From: Planctomycetota bacterium
Lineage (GTDB): Bacteria; Planctomycetota; UBA8742; UBA2392
Reading direction: 5' to 3'
NCBI GenBank assembly: GCA_016712285.1
Contig: JADJRK010000001.1
Span: 1,674,001-1,738,000 of the forward strand
Length of the DNA stretch: 64,000 nucleotides
Made by a program: the position numbers and the translations under genes. Below, piece after piece: positions 43,194 through 52,395 of the stretch. How positions within the stretch are numbered: position 1 is the first letter of the stretch; each line of letters opens with the position of its first letter. The notes under the pieces are model-generated. The model ran no database searches. It was given only the letters and a program-made list of their open reading frames with translations, and had not been told where the DNA came from.

Positions 43194-44275
43194 GACGGGT
43201 TGGATTTGTCCAGGACGGCGGCCAGCACGCGTTTGAGTTCGTCTTCTCCCTTGAGCAGCCGGAACTCGACACGCAACTCGTAGATCGGCAGCACAGGCTC
43301 AAGCTGTGCAGCCAGTTCGCGCAGCTTTACCGCGTCCTTTTGCGTGCAGAGCGCGATTGTCGCCCCGGCCTCTTTCGACGCCCGCAAGAACGGCTCAAGC
43401 TGGCGCGTCCACACGCCGGCATTCATGCGCTGGTGGTCATCCAATTGCAGCACGCCGACAGAACAGACAGTCGCGCCCTGCGCCTCCAGCGTGCGCTGGA
43501 ATCCGGTCGGGTTACCGATGCCGCAAAACGGCGCCACCGTGACGCCACTCAAAACGTCCAGCGCAACCTCATGTGTGGCACCGAGCTGTACCAGCCGCAC
43601 CGGCACGTGAGCGGCGTGGGCCACGTCTCCGGTAAACCCGATGCAGCGGATCGTGTCTTCCAGGTCGCGCAGGCGTTCCGGCTTGGCAACGTCGGCGCGC
43701 GAGAAAACGGCAAAGCGCGCGCGCCGCACGCTGCGCAGCGGTTCGCGCATCAGGCCGCGCGGCAGCATGCGCCCGTAACCGAAAGGATTGAGCGAATCAA
43801 ACAGCAAGATGTCGAGGTCGCGCCTCAGGCGCAGGTGGCTGAACCCGTCGTCAAGCACGACCACGTCGGCACCCTCGGCTTTGGCGCGCCGCGCTGCAGC
43901 GACACGATCCGGATCTTGGATATGCGGCACGCCGGGGCACAGTTCTTCGAGCACGCGCTGCTCGTCGTTGCCCGCGCCTTCGGCCTTATAGCCGCGCGAA
44001 ACAATGCACGCTTTGCGGCCCAATGTTTGCAGGGCTTGGACCACCCACGCCACAGCCGGCGTCTTGCCCGTGCCGCCGGTCGTAAGGTTGCCGACACAGA
44101 TGACTGGGATGCCGGCGCTGTGACGCCGGCAGATGCCGAGGCGATAACAAGCTAGTCGCGTCACGGCCGCTAGTGCAAACCACCATGAAGCGAAGCGCAA
44201 CCACAGGCGCAGGAATGCTGCCCACGGCCCGCGCCGCTGCCCGGAAATCAAGTGGATGAAGTCGCGCTGCTGCAC
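43190..44275 (-). CDS. lpxK: Tetraacyldisaccharide 4'-kinase
   Basis: A 361-residue membrane-bound kinase that phosphorylates the 4' position of the lipid A disaccharide. The P-loop is GNLTTGGTGKTP; the VVLDDGFSHLRLRRDLDILLFD block is family-specific. An N-terminal hydrophobic stretch anchors the protein. It is the first gene of the lpxK-acyltransferase-small membrane protein operon. Its presence is strong evidence for a lipid A-containing outer membrane. Confidence 0.95.
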   Translation of the reverse strand: MQQRDFIHLISGQRRGPWAAFLRLWLRFASWWFALAAVTRLACYRLGICRRHSAGIPVICVGNLTTGGTGKTPAVAWVVQALQTLGRKACIVSRGYKAEGAGNDEQRVLEELCPGVPHIQDPDRVAAARRAKAEGADVVVLDDGFSHLRLRRDLDILLFDSLNPFGYGRMLPRGLMREPLRSVRRARFAVFSRADVAKPERLRDLEDTIRCIGFTGDVAHAAHVPVRLVQLGATHEVALDVLSGVTVAPFCGIGNPTGFQRTLEAQGATVCSVGVLQLDDHQRMNAGVWTRQLEPFLRASKEAGATIALCTQKDAVKLRELAAQLEPVLPIYELRVEFRLLKGEDELKRVLAAVLDKSNPS

Positions 44276-44322
44276 AGCAAGGGTTTAGGCAACGGTGCCG
44301 AAAAGCGGAAGGGCCAGCCCGG

Positions 44323-45363
44323 CTACTCGTACAACTCGCGGTGCAGGTCGTCGATCAGCTTCTTTTCGCGCGTGGTAACCTTGGTGCGCGAAACCGCGCG
44401 TTCGCCGGGGTGCTTCATCTCGGGCACGTTTGGGGTTGACCCGTCAAGGGGCGCGCCGTCCGGGTTGTACACCCAGCGTGAGCGCTCTTTCGTCGTGGTG
44501 TCGCCCTTGCCGGCTTCGGGCTTGACCTTGTCGATGTTGGTCTTGATGTCCGGTTCTTCGGTTGCGGGCGGCTTCTCGGGCTCGCCCTTCTCGTCGCCAG
44601 TACCGCCGCTGGCCGGGGCTTCGGGTGGGCCGTCATTCTTGGGCTTGGCGTTGTCCGGCGCGTCACCGCCCCCGCCTTCGGGCGTGTTGCCGTCCGGCTT
44701 GCCTGCGACGTCTCCTTCTCCGCCGTCGTCGCCGCCCTCACCTTCGCCGGGCGTGTCCGGTGTGCTCTCGCTGGGCTCGCCACCGCCGCCTTGCGTAGGT
44801 GGCTGCCTCTCGGGCGAGGCAGCCGGCTGCTCGGTCTCTGGCGATGTCTTGGCTGTCTGGTCGGAGGAATCTTCGCGCGGGTCAAGCTTCGCGAACACAA
44901 GCGGGAACAGCGCCAGCATCAACGCCACAAACAATGGCGCGAAATGGCGCCTCGGTGCAGCCGCTTTCTCTTTCTGTGGGTCAAGCGCGTGCGCAATGCG
45001 GGTTGCTAGCGGCTGCTGAAACTGGCCGCTGCCCTCAAGGTACGCGGGCAGCGCGTCGCCCAAACCGAGCGCCTTGTCCAACAGCAGCGCGTAATCCGGC
45101 GCGCCCGGCGAGCCAACCTTGGTGTAGGCGCGGCGGGTCAATACCAGAGCCACGCCCATGCCAGCCACGCCAAGCGTCGCCAGCAGGAGTAACCATGGCC
45201 ACTCCGGCTGCAGCAACAGGCCAGCCAGCATGCCGGCAAAGGCGACGCCGGTTGCGGGCAGCACCGCCCAGCGCCCGCCGGCGTTTACCATCGCTGACGT
45301 GAGCCAGCGCCGCCTTGTGCGGTCGAGAGCATTAGAAATCTCAGATTGTTCACTCTCACTCAT
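44323..45363 (-). CDS. Membrane protein with long acidic Pro/Gly-rich tail (DUF4175-like N-terminus)
   Basis: A 346-residue protein. After a basic start (RTRRRWLTS), two membrane helices lie at about 25-75 and another at about 135-155. The region ALLLDKALGLGDALPAYLEGSG resembles the N-terminal part of DUF4175-type proteins, but this is a weak call. Residues about 165-310 are low complexity, rich in Glu, Pro, Gly, Asp and Lys. A short ordered end follows (RAVSRTKVTTREKKLIDDLHREL). The ATG at 45363 was chosen because upstream codons add no family features. Function is unknown. Confidence 0.6.
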   Translation of the reverse strand: MSESEQSEISNALDRTRRRWLTSAMVNAGGRWAVLPATGVAFAGMLAGLLLQPEWPWLLLLATLGVAGMGVALVLTRRAYTKVGSPGAPDYALLLDKALGLGDALPAYLEGSGQFQQPLATRIAHALDPQKEKAAAPRRHFAPLFVALMLALFPLVFAKLDPREDSSDQTAKTSPETEQPAASPERQPPTQGGGGEPSESTPDTPGEGEGGDDGGEGDVAGKPDGNTPEGGGGDAPDNAKPKNDGPPEAPASGGTGDEKGEPEKPPATEEPDIKTNIDKVKPEAGKGDTTTKERSRWVYNPDGAPLDGSTPNVPEMKHPGERAVSRTKVTTREKKLIDDLHRELYE

Positions 45364-45539
45364 CTTCAATAGAACGCTGCCAAGTGCTGTCAGGTTCCAG
45401 TGTTGTGCGAATCGCCTGCTTGCGCAAGTACTGTTTACCAAGCCGTTACCGAATCAGGTGAAACGTTAGACACTTCGCCACGTATCCTTCATGTACGGAT
45501 TGGCTTCCAATTCGCCCTCTGCCCTGATCGGAGCCTGCC

Positions 45540-46922
45540 ATGAAACGAATGTTGCTTGCTTTGCCGCTGTTGCTGGCTGCGTGCGTTGCGCGCACGCCGG
45601 AACCCTCTGTGGAGCACACGACCCCCGATGTGAAAGTCTCGGCCCCCAAAGCTGCCGAGGCTCCCGCTGCGCTGGTCGCGTTGCTGCCGACGGGTCATCG
45701 CGCCGGCCAGTCTGTCGAGGTAAATGGCGCCCGCATCATCGCGATCATTGCCGACGATGCCACCGCGGAAACGCCCTACGTCGTGCTGGACGAAGCCATG
45801 AAGGCTGAAGTCTGCATTATTCGTGAAACCGGCGCCGATGGCGAAGAAATCGAAGGTGACGTCAACACGCTGCTTGTGACCAACAGCGGCGACAAGCCGA
45901 TCTTTCTGATGGCCGGCGACTTGGTGCTGGGCGGCAAACAGGACCGCGTGCTTGCTGAGAGCGTGGTAGTGGACGCGGGCGTCAAGGACATGCGCATCCC
46001 GGTGTTCTGTGTCGAGAGCGGACGCTGGCAGGTGCAGGGCAAAGACGGTGAGCACGCCGAAAACGGCACGTTTGCCAACGACGCGTCGTGCGGCCAGGTG
46101 GATGTAACCGTCAAGCGCCAGGCCATCGCCACGGGAAGCCAGGGCGAAGTGTGGAAACAGGTAGCCGTGAACAACAGCGCGTTGAAAGTCTCGGCAGACT
46201 CGGGCACCTTCCGCGCCACCTACGACGACGAAAAGACACGCAAGCAGATTGAAGACGCCTACGCGCAGGCCACGCAGCTCGTGGACGGCAAGCTGGTCGG
46301 GTTTGCCGTGGTCCACGACGGTGAGGTTGCCGCCATGGACATCTTTGACAGCACCGGCCTTGCACAGAAGGTCAGCGAAAAGCTGCTGCGCAGCTACATC
46401 ATCACCGCCATCGGCAACGGGTATGCCGTAGCGCTGCCCCAGAAACTGGAGCGCGAGACCATCAGCTTTGTGTGCGATGGCACCGCTATCCGTGAAGCGG
46501 CCGGCACACTGGGACGGCTGTTGAACGTAACCATCACAATTGACGAAGAAGTGAAGGGCGACGTGACGCTGAAGCTTGAGGGCACTGATGGCGTCACTGC
46601 AATCAACACGCTGGCCGAACAGGTGAAGGCAGTCGCGGTTGTGCAGGATAGCAGCCTGCTGCTGATGCCCCGGACAGAGTACGAGGGCCGCACCACGCAG
46701 TTTTCATCAAACGACAACCGGCAACGCGTGCAGACAGAGTCCATCCGCACCATGGGCAACGATGAGTTGGAACGCCGCTCGGACGAGCCGGCGCCGCCCA
46801 GCCAGGCCGCGCCGAACGACCGCACCACCAACTCTCGCGAGTATGAAAAAGACGCGGTGAAGTACTCGTGCGAAGACAAGAAGACCGGCCGCAAAGTGCA
46901 GTCAAGCTACATGCGCCGCTGA
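45540..46922 (+). CDS. Lipoprotein with ARPP-1-like domain and secretin-STN-like C-terminal part
   Basis: A 460-residue lipoprotein (LLAAC, Cys15). Residues about 75-270 look like an ARPP-1/DUF6569 domain (NSGDKPIFLMAGDLVLGGKQDR, RIPVFCVESGRW). A second part, about residues 310-385, resembles a secretin N-terminal (STN) fold (TAIREAAGTLGRLLNVTITIDEEVKGDVTL). The tail is charged and unstructured. The combination is unusual. A bidirectional terminator follows. The biochemical role of ARPP-1 domains is not established. Confidence 0.7.
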   Translation: MKRMLLALPLLLAACVARTPEPSVEHTTPDVKVSAPKAAEAPAALVALLPTGHRAGQSVEVNGARIIAIIADDATAETPYVVLDEAMKAEVCIIRETGADGEEIEGDVNTLLVTNSGDKPIFLMAGDLVLGGKQDRVLAESVVVDAGVKDMRIPVFCVESGRWQVQGKDGEHAENGTFANDASCGQVDVTVKRQAIATGSQGEVWKQVAVNNSALKVSADSGTFRATYDDEKTRKQIEDAYAQATQLVDGKLVGFAVVHDGEVAAMDIFDSTGLAQKVSEKLLRSYIITAIGNGYAVALPQKLERETISFVCDGTAIREAAGTLGRLLNVTITIDEEVKGDVTLKLEGTDGVTAINTLAEQVKAVAVVQDSSLLLMPRTEYEGRTTQFSSNDNRQRVQTESIRTMGNDELERRSDEPAPPSQAAPNDRTTNSREYEKDAVKYSCEDKKTGRKVQSSYMRR

Positions 46923-46947
46923 GGCATGCGCCGTAGATACAGCCGTC

Positions 46948-46972
46948 CATGGGCCGCCAATGGCGGCCCATG
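46948..46972. terminator. Bidirectional terminator
   Basis: A perfect 11-bp stem (CATGGGCCGCC/GGCGGCCCATG) with loop AAT is followed by TGTTTT, between convergent lipoprotein genes. Confidence 0.85.
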
Positions 46973-46990
46973 TGTTTTCATGCGTGCGGG

Positions 46991-47620
46991 TCAGTCGAAA
47001 ATCACCTTTACGTCCACCCGCCCGGCTTTCAGGCCGATGTCGCGCTTTGTCCCCTCAAGCTGGTCGAGCTTGGTCTGCACGGGCTCAAGCTTGCCCTCGA
47101 GCATGAACAGCGTGTTCAGGTCCTGGGCGCGCTCGATCATGTCCATGATACGCGCGCGCACGGCACGGGTGCTTTCGATGCGGGCTTCCAGCGACCAATA
47201 TTCGCCGGTGCGGTCCCACGCGCTGAAGTCCAGCTCTTCGATCTCCCACTTGTCGGTGTTCTCGATTTCCTTCAGCAGTTTCTCGAGGCTTGTGGCTGGC
47301 ATCTTGAACGTAACGCTGTTGGTGCTCAGCGACATCACAATCGCATCGAACTCGACTGCCCGTCGACGCAGTTTCGCCGATGCCTGCAACTCGTCTTTCA
47401 CATCCACCTTGATCCAGCCGTTGCGCTCAATCCTGAACTCGGCCGGGTCCGGCGCCGCTTCGCCCAGGGGCACCGTGTCGTGACGCTCCGCCTCGGCGCC
47501 CGCGCTGTCGTCGGCCAGGGCGCGCGAGTCGTCGGGCGGCGCCTCGATCTGCACTTGTCGCGACGCGCAGCCACCAATCAGTGCCAATGCGACCAGACAC
47601 ACGCCCAGTGCGTTCTTCAT
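46991..47620 (-). CDS. DUF4349-like lipoprotein
   Basis: A 209-residue lipoprotein (LIGGC, Cys18) with an acidic linker. Residues about 60-205 resemble DUF4349: the NGWIKVDVKDELQASAKLRRR strand-helix, TFKMPATSLEKLLKEIENT, then a coiled coil (ARIMDMIERAQDLNTLFMLEGKLEPVQTKLDQLEGT). Unlike many family members, it ends without a C-terminal membrane helix. The role is unknown; envelope location is likely. It diverges from comEC with 52 bp between starts. Confidence 0.75.
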   Translation of the reverse strand: MKNALGVCLVALALIGGCASRQVQIEAPPDDSRALADDSAGAEAERHDTVPLGEAAPDPAEFRIERNGWIKVDVKDELQASAKLRRRAVEFDAIVMSLSTNSVTFKMPATSLEKLLKEIENTDKWEIEELDFSAWDRTGEYWSLEARIESTRAVRARIMDMIERAQDLNTLFMLEGKLEPVQTKLDQLEGTKRDIGLKAGRVDVKVIFD

Positions 47621-47672
47621 ATGAAATCTCCTAAGTTGATGGTCCCGTCGCTAAAGTCCGTGCTAAGCCGCC

Positions 47673-50162
47673 ATGGGTTCAGAAACTTCCATCGTCGCCC
47701 GCGCGAAACCGCGCCGCCCGGCACTGCTTGCCGGCGGCGCGGCTGTCGCCGGCTGTGCGGTCGCGGCGTGGCTGCCCGATGCCGGGCCCCTGAAATTCGC
47801 GGCCCTTGCGTTGGCGGTGTTGCTGGTGATCGCGACCGCTCTGTTGCGGAAAAAGCCTCAGTTGCGGGCATGGGTCATCGCGTGCGCTGTGGCAGCGGCG
47901 TTCACGGCCTGGGCTTCGTGGCGTGCGGCGCCTGCGCCCGGCGCGCTGGAAACGTACTTCCCAGCCGACGCCGAGCTGGTGCGCATTGAGGGCGTGATTG
48001 TCGAAGGGGGCGACTACGTGCGCCGGGACCCGGCCGCTTTCGAGTATCCCGAGGCGCCCGAGCCCCAGGGCGGCTTTCCGGTAGGCGCCGACACGCGGCG
48101 CAACGTCAGCTATCTGCTTGAAGTGCACGGCCTGCCTGACCTGGGCGAGAATGCCAGCGGGTTTGTCAAACTGTACGCGCACCCCGACACGCGCCTGACA
48201 CCGGGCTCGCGGGTGCGCGTGATCGGCAAGCTGCGACAACCGCGCCGCGCCGGCAACCCCGGCGAGGTGGACAGCCTCGCGATGTACCGGCAACGCGGCA
48301 TCACCCACACCATGACGCTGGACCACCCCGGGCATGCCATCGTGGTCGCTGAACCGGCGTGGTGGTCGCCGCACGCGCTGGCCTATGCCGTGCACGTGAA
48401 GTTTCATGAACTGGTCGGCGCGCGCATGGCGCGTGACCGCGCAGCCATACTGGGCGCGACACTGCTGGGCGAGCGCGGCAACCTGTCCCACGACCAGCGC
48501 GCAAAGTTCGTGCGAAGCGGCACCGTGCACCTGCTGGTGGTCAGCGGCCTGCACGTCGGTTTGCTTGCGGGCGCGGTTGTGCTGTTTCTACGCATCCTGG
48601 GGCTGGAGCCGCGCAAGGCCTGGGCCATTGGGGCCGCCATCGCCGTCGTGTACCTGTTCGTGACGGGTTTGCAGCCAAGCGTGTTGCGCGCAACCGTGAT
48701 GCTGGTGGTGTACGCGTTGGGGCGCGTGCTGTCGCGACGACCCGATGCGCTGAACGTGCTGGGCGCCAGTGCGCTGGTGTCGCTTGCCATCAGCCCGCGC
48801 GATGTCGCAGAGCTGGGGTTTCAGCTGAGTTACCTGAGCGTGCTTGGCATTTTCGTGTTCGCGCCGGCCTTCAAGCTGTTCAAGCCTCTGACGCCCTCTG
48901 AGCGCGCCACTCGCGGCATCAGCGGCCGAGCAATGAACTGGCTTGGCGGGTCTGGGCGCGCGTCATTGGGCGTCGGCGTCTGCACGTGGCCGCTGCTGGT
49001 GTACACAGTGCATGTCTTCAGCCCGGTGATGGTTGCCTCGAACCTGTTTGCGGCACCGCTGCTGGCGCTCATGCTTGTGCTGGGCTTGCTTACGCCGCTG
49101 GCTGCAATCCCGGGGCTGGGCGCCGTGCTGGCCTGGGCGTTGTCACTGCTCGCGGGCCTGCTGGACGCGCTGGCGGGTGGCCTGGCGGCAGTCCCTTACG
49201 GCCACCTGTTTCTGCCGGCGCCGCCGTTGTGGTGGCTGGCCGGGTACTACGCGCTGCTGCCCGCGATGATGCTTGCGCCGCGACTGCGCATTCCGCGCGT
49301 GGCGGGCGTTGCCCTTTGGCTGATGTGGCTGTGCATTCTGCCTGCCACAACAATCGTATCCGGCGACGGGCCCGGCCCGGTGCGCATGACGGCGCTGGAC
49401 GTGGGGCAGGGCCAGTGCGTGGTGATTGAAGTGCCTGATGGCCCGTGCGTCGTCCTGGATTGCGGCAGCACCAGCCTGGGGGCGGCTGGCGAGCGCGTGC
49501 TTTCCCCCTACCTGTGGACGCGCCGCCGCAGCCATATTGACGTACTGATCATCTCGCACGCGGATGCCGACCATGTGAACGGCCTACCGCAGTTGCTTGA
49601 GCGCTTTGACGTCGGCGTCGTCTATGTCGGTGAAACGTTCGCCGACGACGAGACCGGCGCAGCACTGCTTGCGTGGCTGAGCGCCCGTGCCGAAGTGCGG
49701 CTGCTCAAGCGCGGCGACGAACTTGAACTCGCGCCGAAATTGCGTCTGCGCTGCCTTTGGCCCGACGTCGCATGGGCGCACGGCCTGATGAACGCCCGCG
49801 AGCAACGTAATGACGCGGGCCTCGTACTTGAACTGCAAGCCGGCCCCACCCGCGTGCTGCTGCCCAGCGACGTCGAAACGCGCGGGTTGGCCGGCGTGCT
49901 GCCCCTGGTGCCCCGTGCCCACGTGCTGTTCGCGCCGCACCAGGGCAGCGCCGTGGATGGCTTGCCCGACATTCTGCGCCAGTGGCAGCCGGCGCACGTG
50001 GTAGTCAGCGCGCGCGAGTCGTTTCCGGCTGACAGCGCAATGCGGGCCTACGCCGCCAGCGGCGCGGAACTCTGGACGACATGGCAGCACGGCGCCATTA
50101 CGTTGCAGCTGGGCGCTGACGGGGGCATCGAAGTGGTTCCATGGCTGGGGCGTTCCGACTAG
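47673..50162 (+). CDS. comEC: DNA internalisation-related competence protein ComEC/Rec2
   Basis: An 829-residue multi-spanning membrane protein that forms the inner-membrane channel for single-stranded DNA during transformation. Residues about 75-230 are the N-terminal soluble OB-like part. The competence domain follows (LLVVSGLHVGLLAG, VTGLQPSVLRATVM). The C-terminal metallo-beta-lactamase domain has DVGQGQCVVI and SHADADHVNGLPQLL. Length is normal. No comEA neighbours are seen. Presence suggests, but does not prove, natural competence. Confidence 0.93.
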   Translation: MGSETSIVARAKPRRPALLAGGAAVAGCAVAAWLPDAGPLKFAALALAVLLVIATALLRKKPQLRAWVIACAVAAAFTAWASWRAAPAPGALETYFPADAELVRIEGVIVEGGDYVRRDPAAFEYPEAPEPQGGFPVGADTRRNVSYLLEVHGLPDLGENASGFVKLYAHPDTRLTPGSRVRVIGKLRQPRRAGNPGEVDSLAMYRQRGITHTMTLDHPGHAIVVAEPAWWSPHALAYAVHVKFHELVGARMARDRAAILGATLLGERGNLSHDQRAKFVRSGTVHLLVVSGLHVGLLAGAVVLFLRILGLEPRKAWAIGAAIAVVYLFVTGLQPSVLRATVMLVVYALGRVLSRRPDALNVLGASALVSLAISPRDVAELGFQLSYLSVLGIFVFAPAFKLFKPLTPSERATRGISGRAMNWLGGSGRASLGVGVCTWPLLVYTVHVFSPVMVASNLFAAPLLALMLVLGLLTPLAAIPGLGAVLAWALSLLAGLLDALAGGLAAVPYGHLFLPAPPLWWLAGYYALLPAMMLAPRLRIPRVAGVALWLMWLCILPATTIVSGDGPGPVRMTALDVGQGQCVVIEVPDGPCVVLDCGSTSLGAAGERVLSPYLWTRRRSHIDVLIISHADADHVNGLPQLLERFDVGVVYVGETFADDETGAALLAWLSARAEVRLLKRGDELELAPKLRLRCLWPDVAWAHGLMNAREQRNDAGLVLELQAGPTRVLLPSDVETRGLAGVLPLVPRAHVLFAPHQGSAVDGLPDILRQWQPAHVVVSARESFPADSAMRAYAASGAELWTTWQHGAITLQLGADGGIEVVPWLGRSD

Positions 50163-50183
50163 CATGCAACCAAAGGAGTTCCC

Positions 50184-50795
50184 ATGCGCGCACTGACAAT
50201 CACTCTCGCCATCGCTTCCACAATGTGTTTCATCGCCGCATGCACACACCAGGAAGCCAACGTCGAGCCCGCAGTCGTGAAGTCCTACAGCTTCGAGGAA
50301 ACGCCGGCAGAACTCGCCGGTTACCGCGACCAGGCCAAGGGCGCCTTCCAGGCCGTCGGCAATCGGCTGATCCCGCGCCTGACCACGGCGTTGAACGAGG
50401 GCGGGCCCGTCGAGGCGGTGAAAGTATGCCGCGACGTTGCCCAGCCCCTCACGGACGAGGCCGGCAAAGAAGTCGGCTTTGCCGTCGGGCGCACCAGCCA
50501 CAAGCTGCGCAACCCGGCCAGTGCCCCGCGCGACTGGATCAAGCAGTTGGTGGCGGACTCGGCCGGCAAAAAAGGGTCAGAGGTGAAGCCGATGGTGTTC
50601 GACCTTGGCGACCGCGTAGGCGTGGCCGCGCCGATTGTGGCCGTCGAGATGTGTGTGCAGTGCCACGGATCGGATGAGCAACTGAAGCAGGAGGTCAAGC
50701 AGATCCTGGCTGAGCAGTACCCCGACGACAACGCTCGTGGATTCGCCGCCGGCGACCTGCGCGGCTGGTTTTGGGCCGAACTGCCCAAGAAGTGA
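50184..50795 (+). CDS. DUF3365-like c-type haem lipoprotein
   Basis: A 203-residue lipoprotein (IAAC, Cys20). The Tll0287-like/DUF3365 region includes VEAVKVCRDVAQPL and ends with a c-type haem motif CVQCHG and an ARGFAAGDLRGWFWAE tail typical of the family. It probably sits at the periplasmic face of a membrane and senses redox or carries electrons. It follows comEC by 21 bp and may share its transcript. Confidence 0.85.
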   Translation: MRALTITLAIASTMCFIAACTHQEANVEPAVVKSYSFEETPAELAGYRDQAKGAFQAVGNRLIPRLTTALNEGGPVEAVKVCRDVAQPLTDEAGKEVGFAVGRTSHKLRNPASAPRDWIKQLVADSAGKKGSEVKPMVFDLGDRVGVAAPIVAVEMCVQCHGSDEQLKQEVKQILAEQYPDDNARGFAAGDLRGWFWAELPKK

Positions 50796-50831
50796 CCGGC
50801 GGTGTATACTGGTGTAATCGCGGAGCACCCC

Positions 50832-51332
50832 ATGGCTGGCGAACTATACCTGTGTCCCTGCTGCGCGGCGCACCTGCGTGTGCCACCTGAACTGCACGTG
50901 ATGCGCTGCGACAATTGCAGTGCCGAGCTTGCTTTCATCGAATCAGGCGGCGTTAGCGGACTTGCGCTGCTGCCGCCCGTCGGCGAGGTGCCCTACTCGA
51001 CACCGGCGCAGCGCGGCGCGCGAACCCACAAATCATTCGATGCCGGCGCGCTGCTGGCCAATCGCCGCGACCTGTTGCTGCGCCGTGCCTTGCGCAGCCA
51101 CGCCCGCTGGAGTGGTGTGTTTGTGCTGTGTATGGCCGCCGTGGTCAGCGTGTTTGCAGTCGGGATCGGCGGCGGGCGCGAGCTGTTCACGGGTTCGCGC
51201 GAACACCAGGAGCTTGCGGCTTTGGCAATGCTGGGCGCGATGCTGACGTTGCCGATCGTCGCCTACGTAGCCCTGTACTTCCAAGGCCGATCACGCCTCG
51301 CCCTTGAGCAGGCGCGCAGGTGGTCGTCATAA
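50832..51332 (+). CDS. Zinc-ribbon membrane protein
   Basis: A 166-residue protein. The N-terminal CPCC...CDNC pattern (about residues 8-32) is a zinc ribbon. The middle is basic. Two membrane helices lie near 95-117 and 130-152. GGAG is found before the ATG at 50832; an in-frame codon 30 bp upstream was rejected. The family is not recognised. It ends 12 bp from the convergent accA gene. Confidence 0.65.
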   Translation: MAGELYLCPCCAAHLRVPPELHVMRCDNCSAELAFIESGGVSGLALLPPVGEVPYSTPAQRGARTHKSFDAGALLANRRDLLLRRALRSHARWSGVFVLCMAAVVSVFAVGIGGGRELFTGSREHQELAALAMLGAMLTLPIVAYVALYFQGRSRLALEQARRWSS

Positions 51333-51344
51333 CCCTGTAGCGCC

Positions 51345-52334
51345 CTACGCCGCAACTTCGATGTACTTGCCCATGCCGCGCAGCTTTTTGTAGCGCTGGT
51401 CCATGAGCTGCTGGACCGGGATTGCCTTGAGTTCACCCAGGTGTTTCAGCAGGTACTGGCGCACGAACTCGTAGGCTTTGCGCGGGTCGCGGTGCGCGCC
51501 GCCGAACGGCTCGGGTACGATCTCGTCCATGATCCCCAGCTCGATCAGGTCGTTGGGCGTCAGGCGCAGCACGCGCGCGGCGTCGCTGGCCTTTTTCGCG
51601 TCGTGCCACAAAATCGCCGCGCAACCCTCGGGGCTGATCACCGAGTAGTAGGCATTTTCCATAATCAGGTAGCGGTCGCCCACACCAATGCCAAGCGCAC
51701 CGCCGCTGCCGCCCTCACCGATGGTCAGCGTAATGATCGGCACACGCAATCCGCTCATCTCACGGATGTTCTCGGCGATCGCCTGGGATTGCCCGCGCTC
51801 TTCGGCCTCAATGCCGGGGTATGCGCCAGGTGTATTGATAAAGCTGATAATCGGCAGGTTCAGTTTCTCGGCCAGCTTCATCTTGCGCAACGCCTTGCGG
51901 TAGCCCTCGGGGTGCGCACAGCCGAAGTTGCACTCCAGCCGCTCTTTCAAGGTACGGCCCTTGCGGTGCCCCATCACCATGACCTTGTTGCCTTCGAAAG
52001 TTCCGAAGCCGCAAACGATGGCGGCGTCGTCCTTGTAGGCTCGGTCACCCTTGAGTTCCTGAAAGTCGTCGATCAGCACGTTGATGTAGTCGGTGACGAG
52101 CGGCCGGTTGGGGTGGCGCGAAAGCTGTACCCGGTCCCACGGGTCCAGGTTGCCGAACACGCTCTCCATCAGCTTCTTGAGGTCTTTCTCGAACTCGCTG
52201 ATGTCAGTTTCGATCGAGGCTTTGCGCTCGCCGATGGCGGTCGCAAGGTCCATGCGCATGCCCTCGATCTTCATTTCCAGTTCAACGATCGGGCGCTCGA
52301 ACTCAGGCACATTCAGGCGGTCTACACCGGACAT
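51345..52334 (-). CDS. accA: Acetyl-CoA carboxylase carboxyltransferase subunit alpha
   Basis: A 329-residue carboxyltransferase subunit that moves carboxyl from biotin to acetyl-CoA in fatty acid synthesis. Typical runs are DRVQLSRHPNRPLVTDYI, MGHRKGRTLKERLECNFG and GEGGSGGALGIGVGDRYLIMENAYYSVISPEGCAAILWHD. Length is normal. The beta subunit (accD) is not in the window. The ubiE/menG gene lies 62 bp upstream on the same strand. Confidence 0.97.
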   Translation of the reverse strand: MSGVDRLNVPEFERPIVELEMKIEGMRMDLATAIGERKASIETDISEFEKDLKKLMESVFGNLDPWDRVQLSRHPNRPLVTDYINVLIDDFQELKGDRAYKDDAAIVCGFGTFEGNKVMVMGHRKGRTLKERLECNFGCAHPEGYRKALRKMKLAEKLNLPIISFINTPGAYPGIEAEERGQSQAIAENIREMSGLRVPIITLTIGEGGSGGALGIGVGDRYLIMENAYYSVISPEGCAAILWHDAKKASDAARVLRLTPNDLIELGIMDEIVPEPFGGAHRDPRKAYEFVRQYLLKHLGELKAIPVQQLMDQRYKKLRGMGKYIEVAA

Positions 52335-52395
52335 AGGCGTTCTCCGTTTGGCGCGCCAAGACTACCTTGATCAGCCGACGCTGCAAACGGCCGGA

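Noticed and set aside
44440..44870. Overlapping reading frames in the Pro/Glu-rich region of the 44323-45363 gene as separate genes
   Set aside because: They have repetitive, arginine- or proline-dominated composition and no starts or families; they come from the low-complexity coding sequence.
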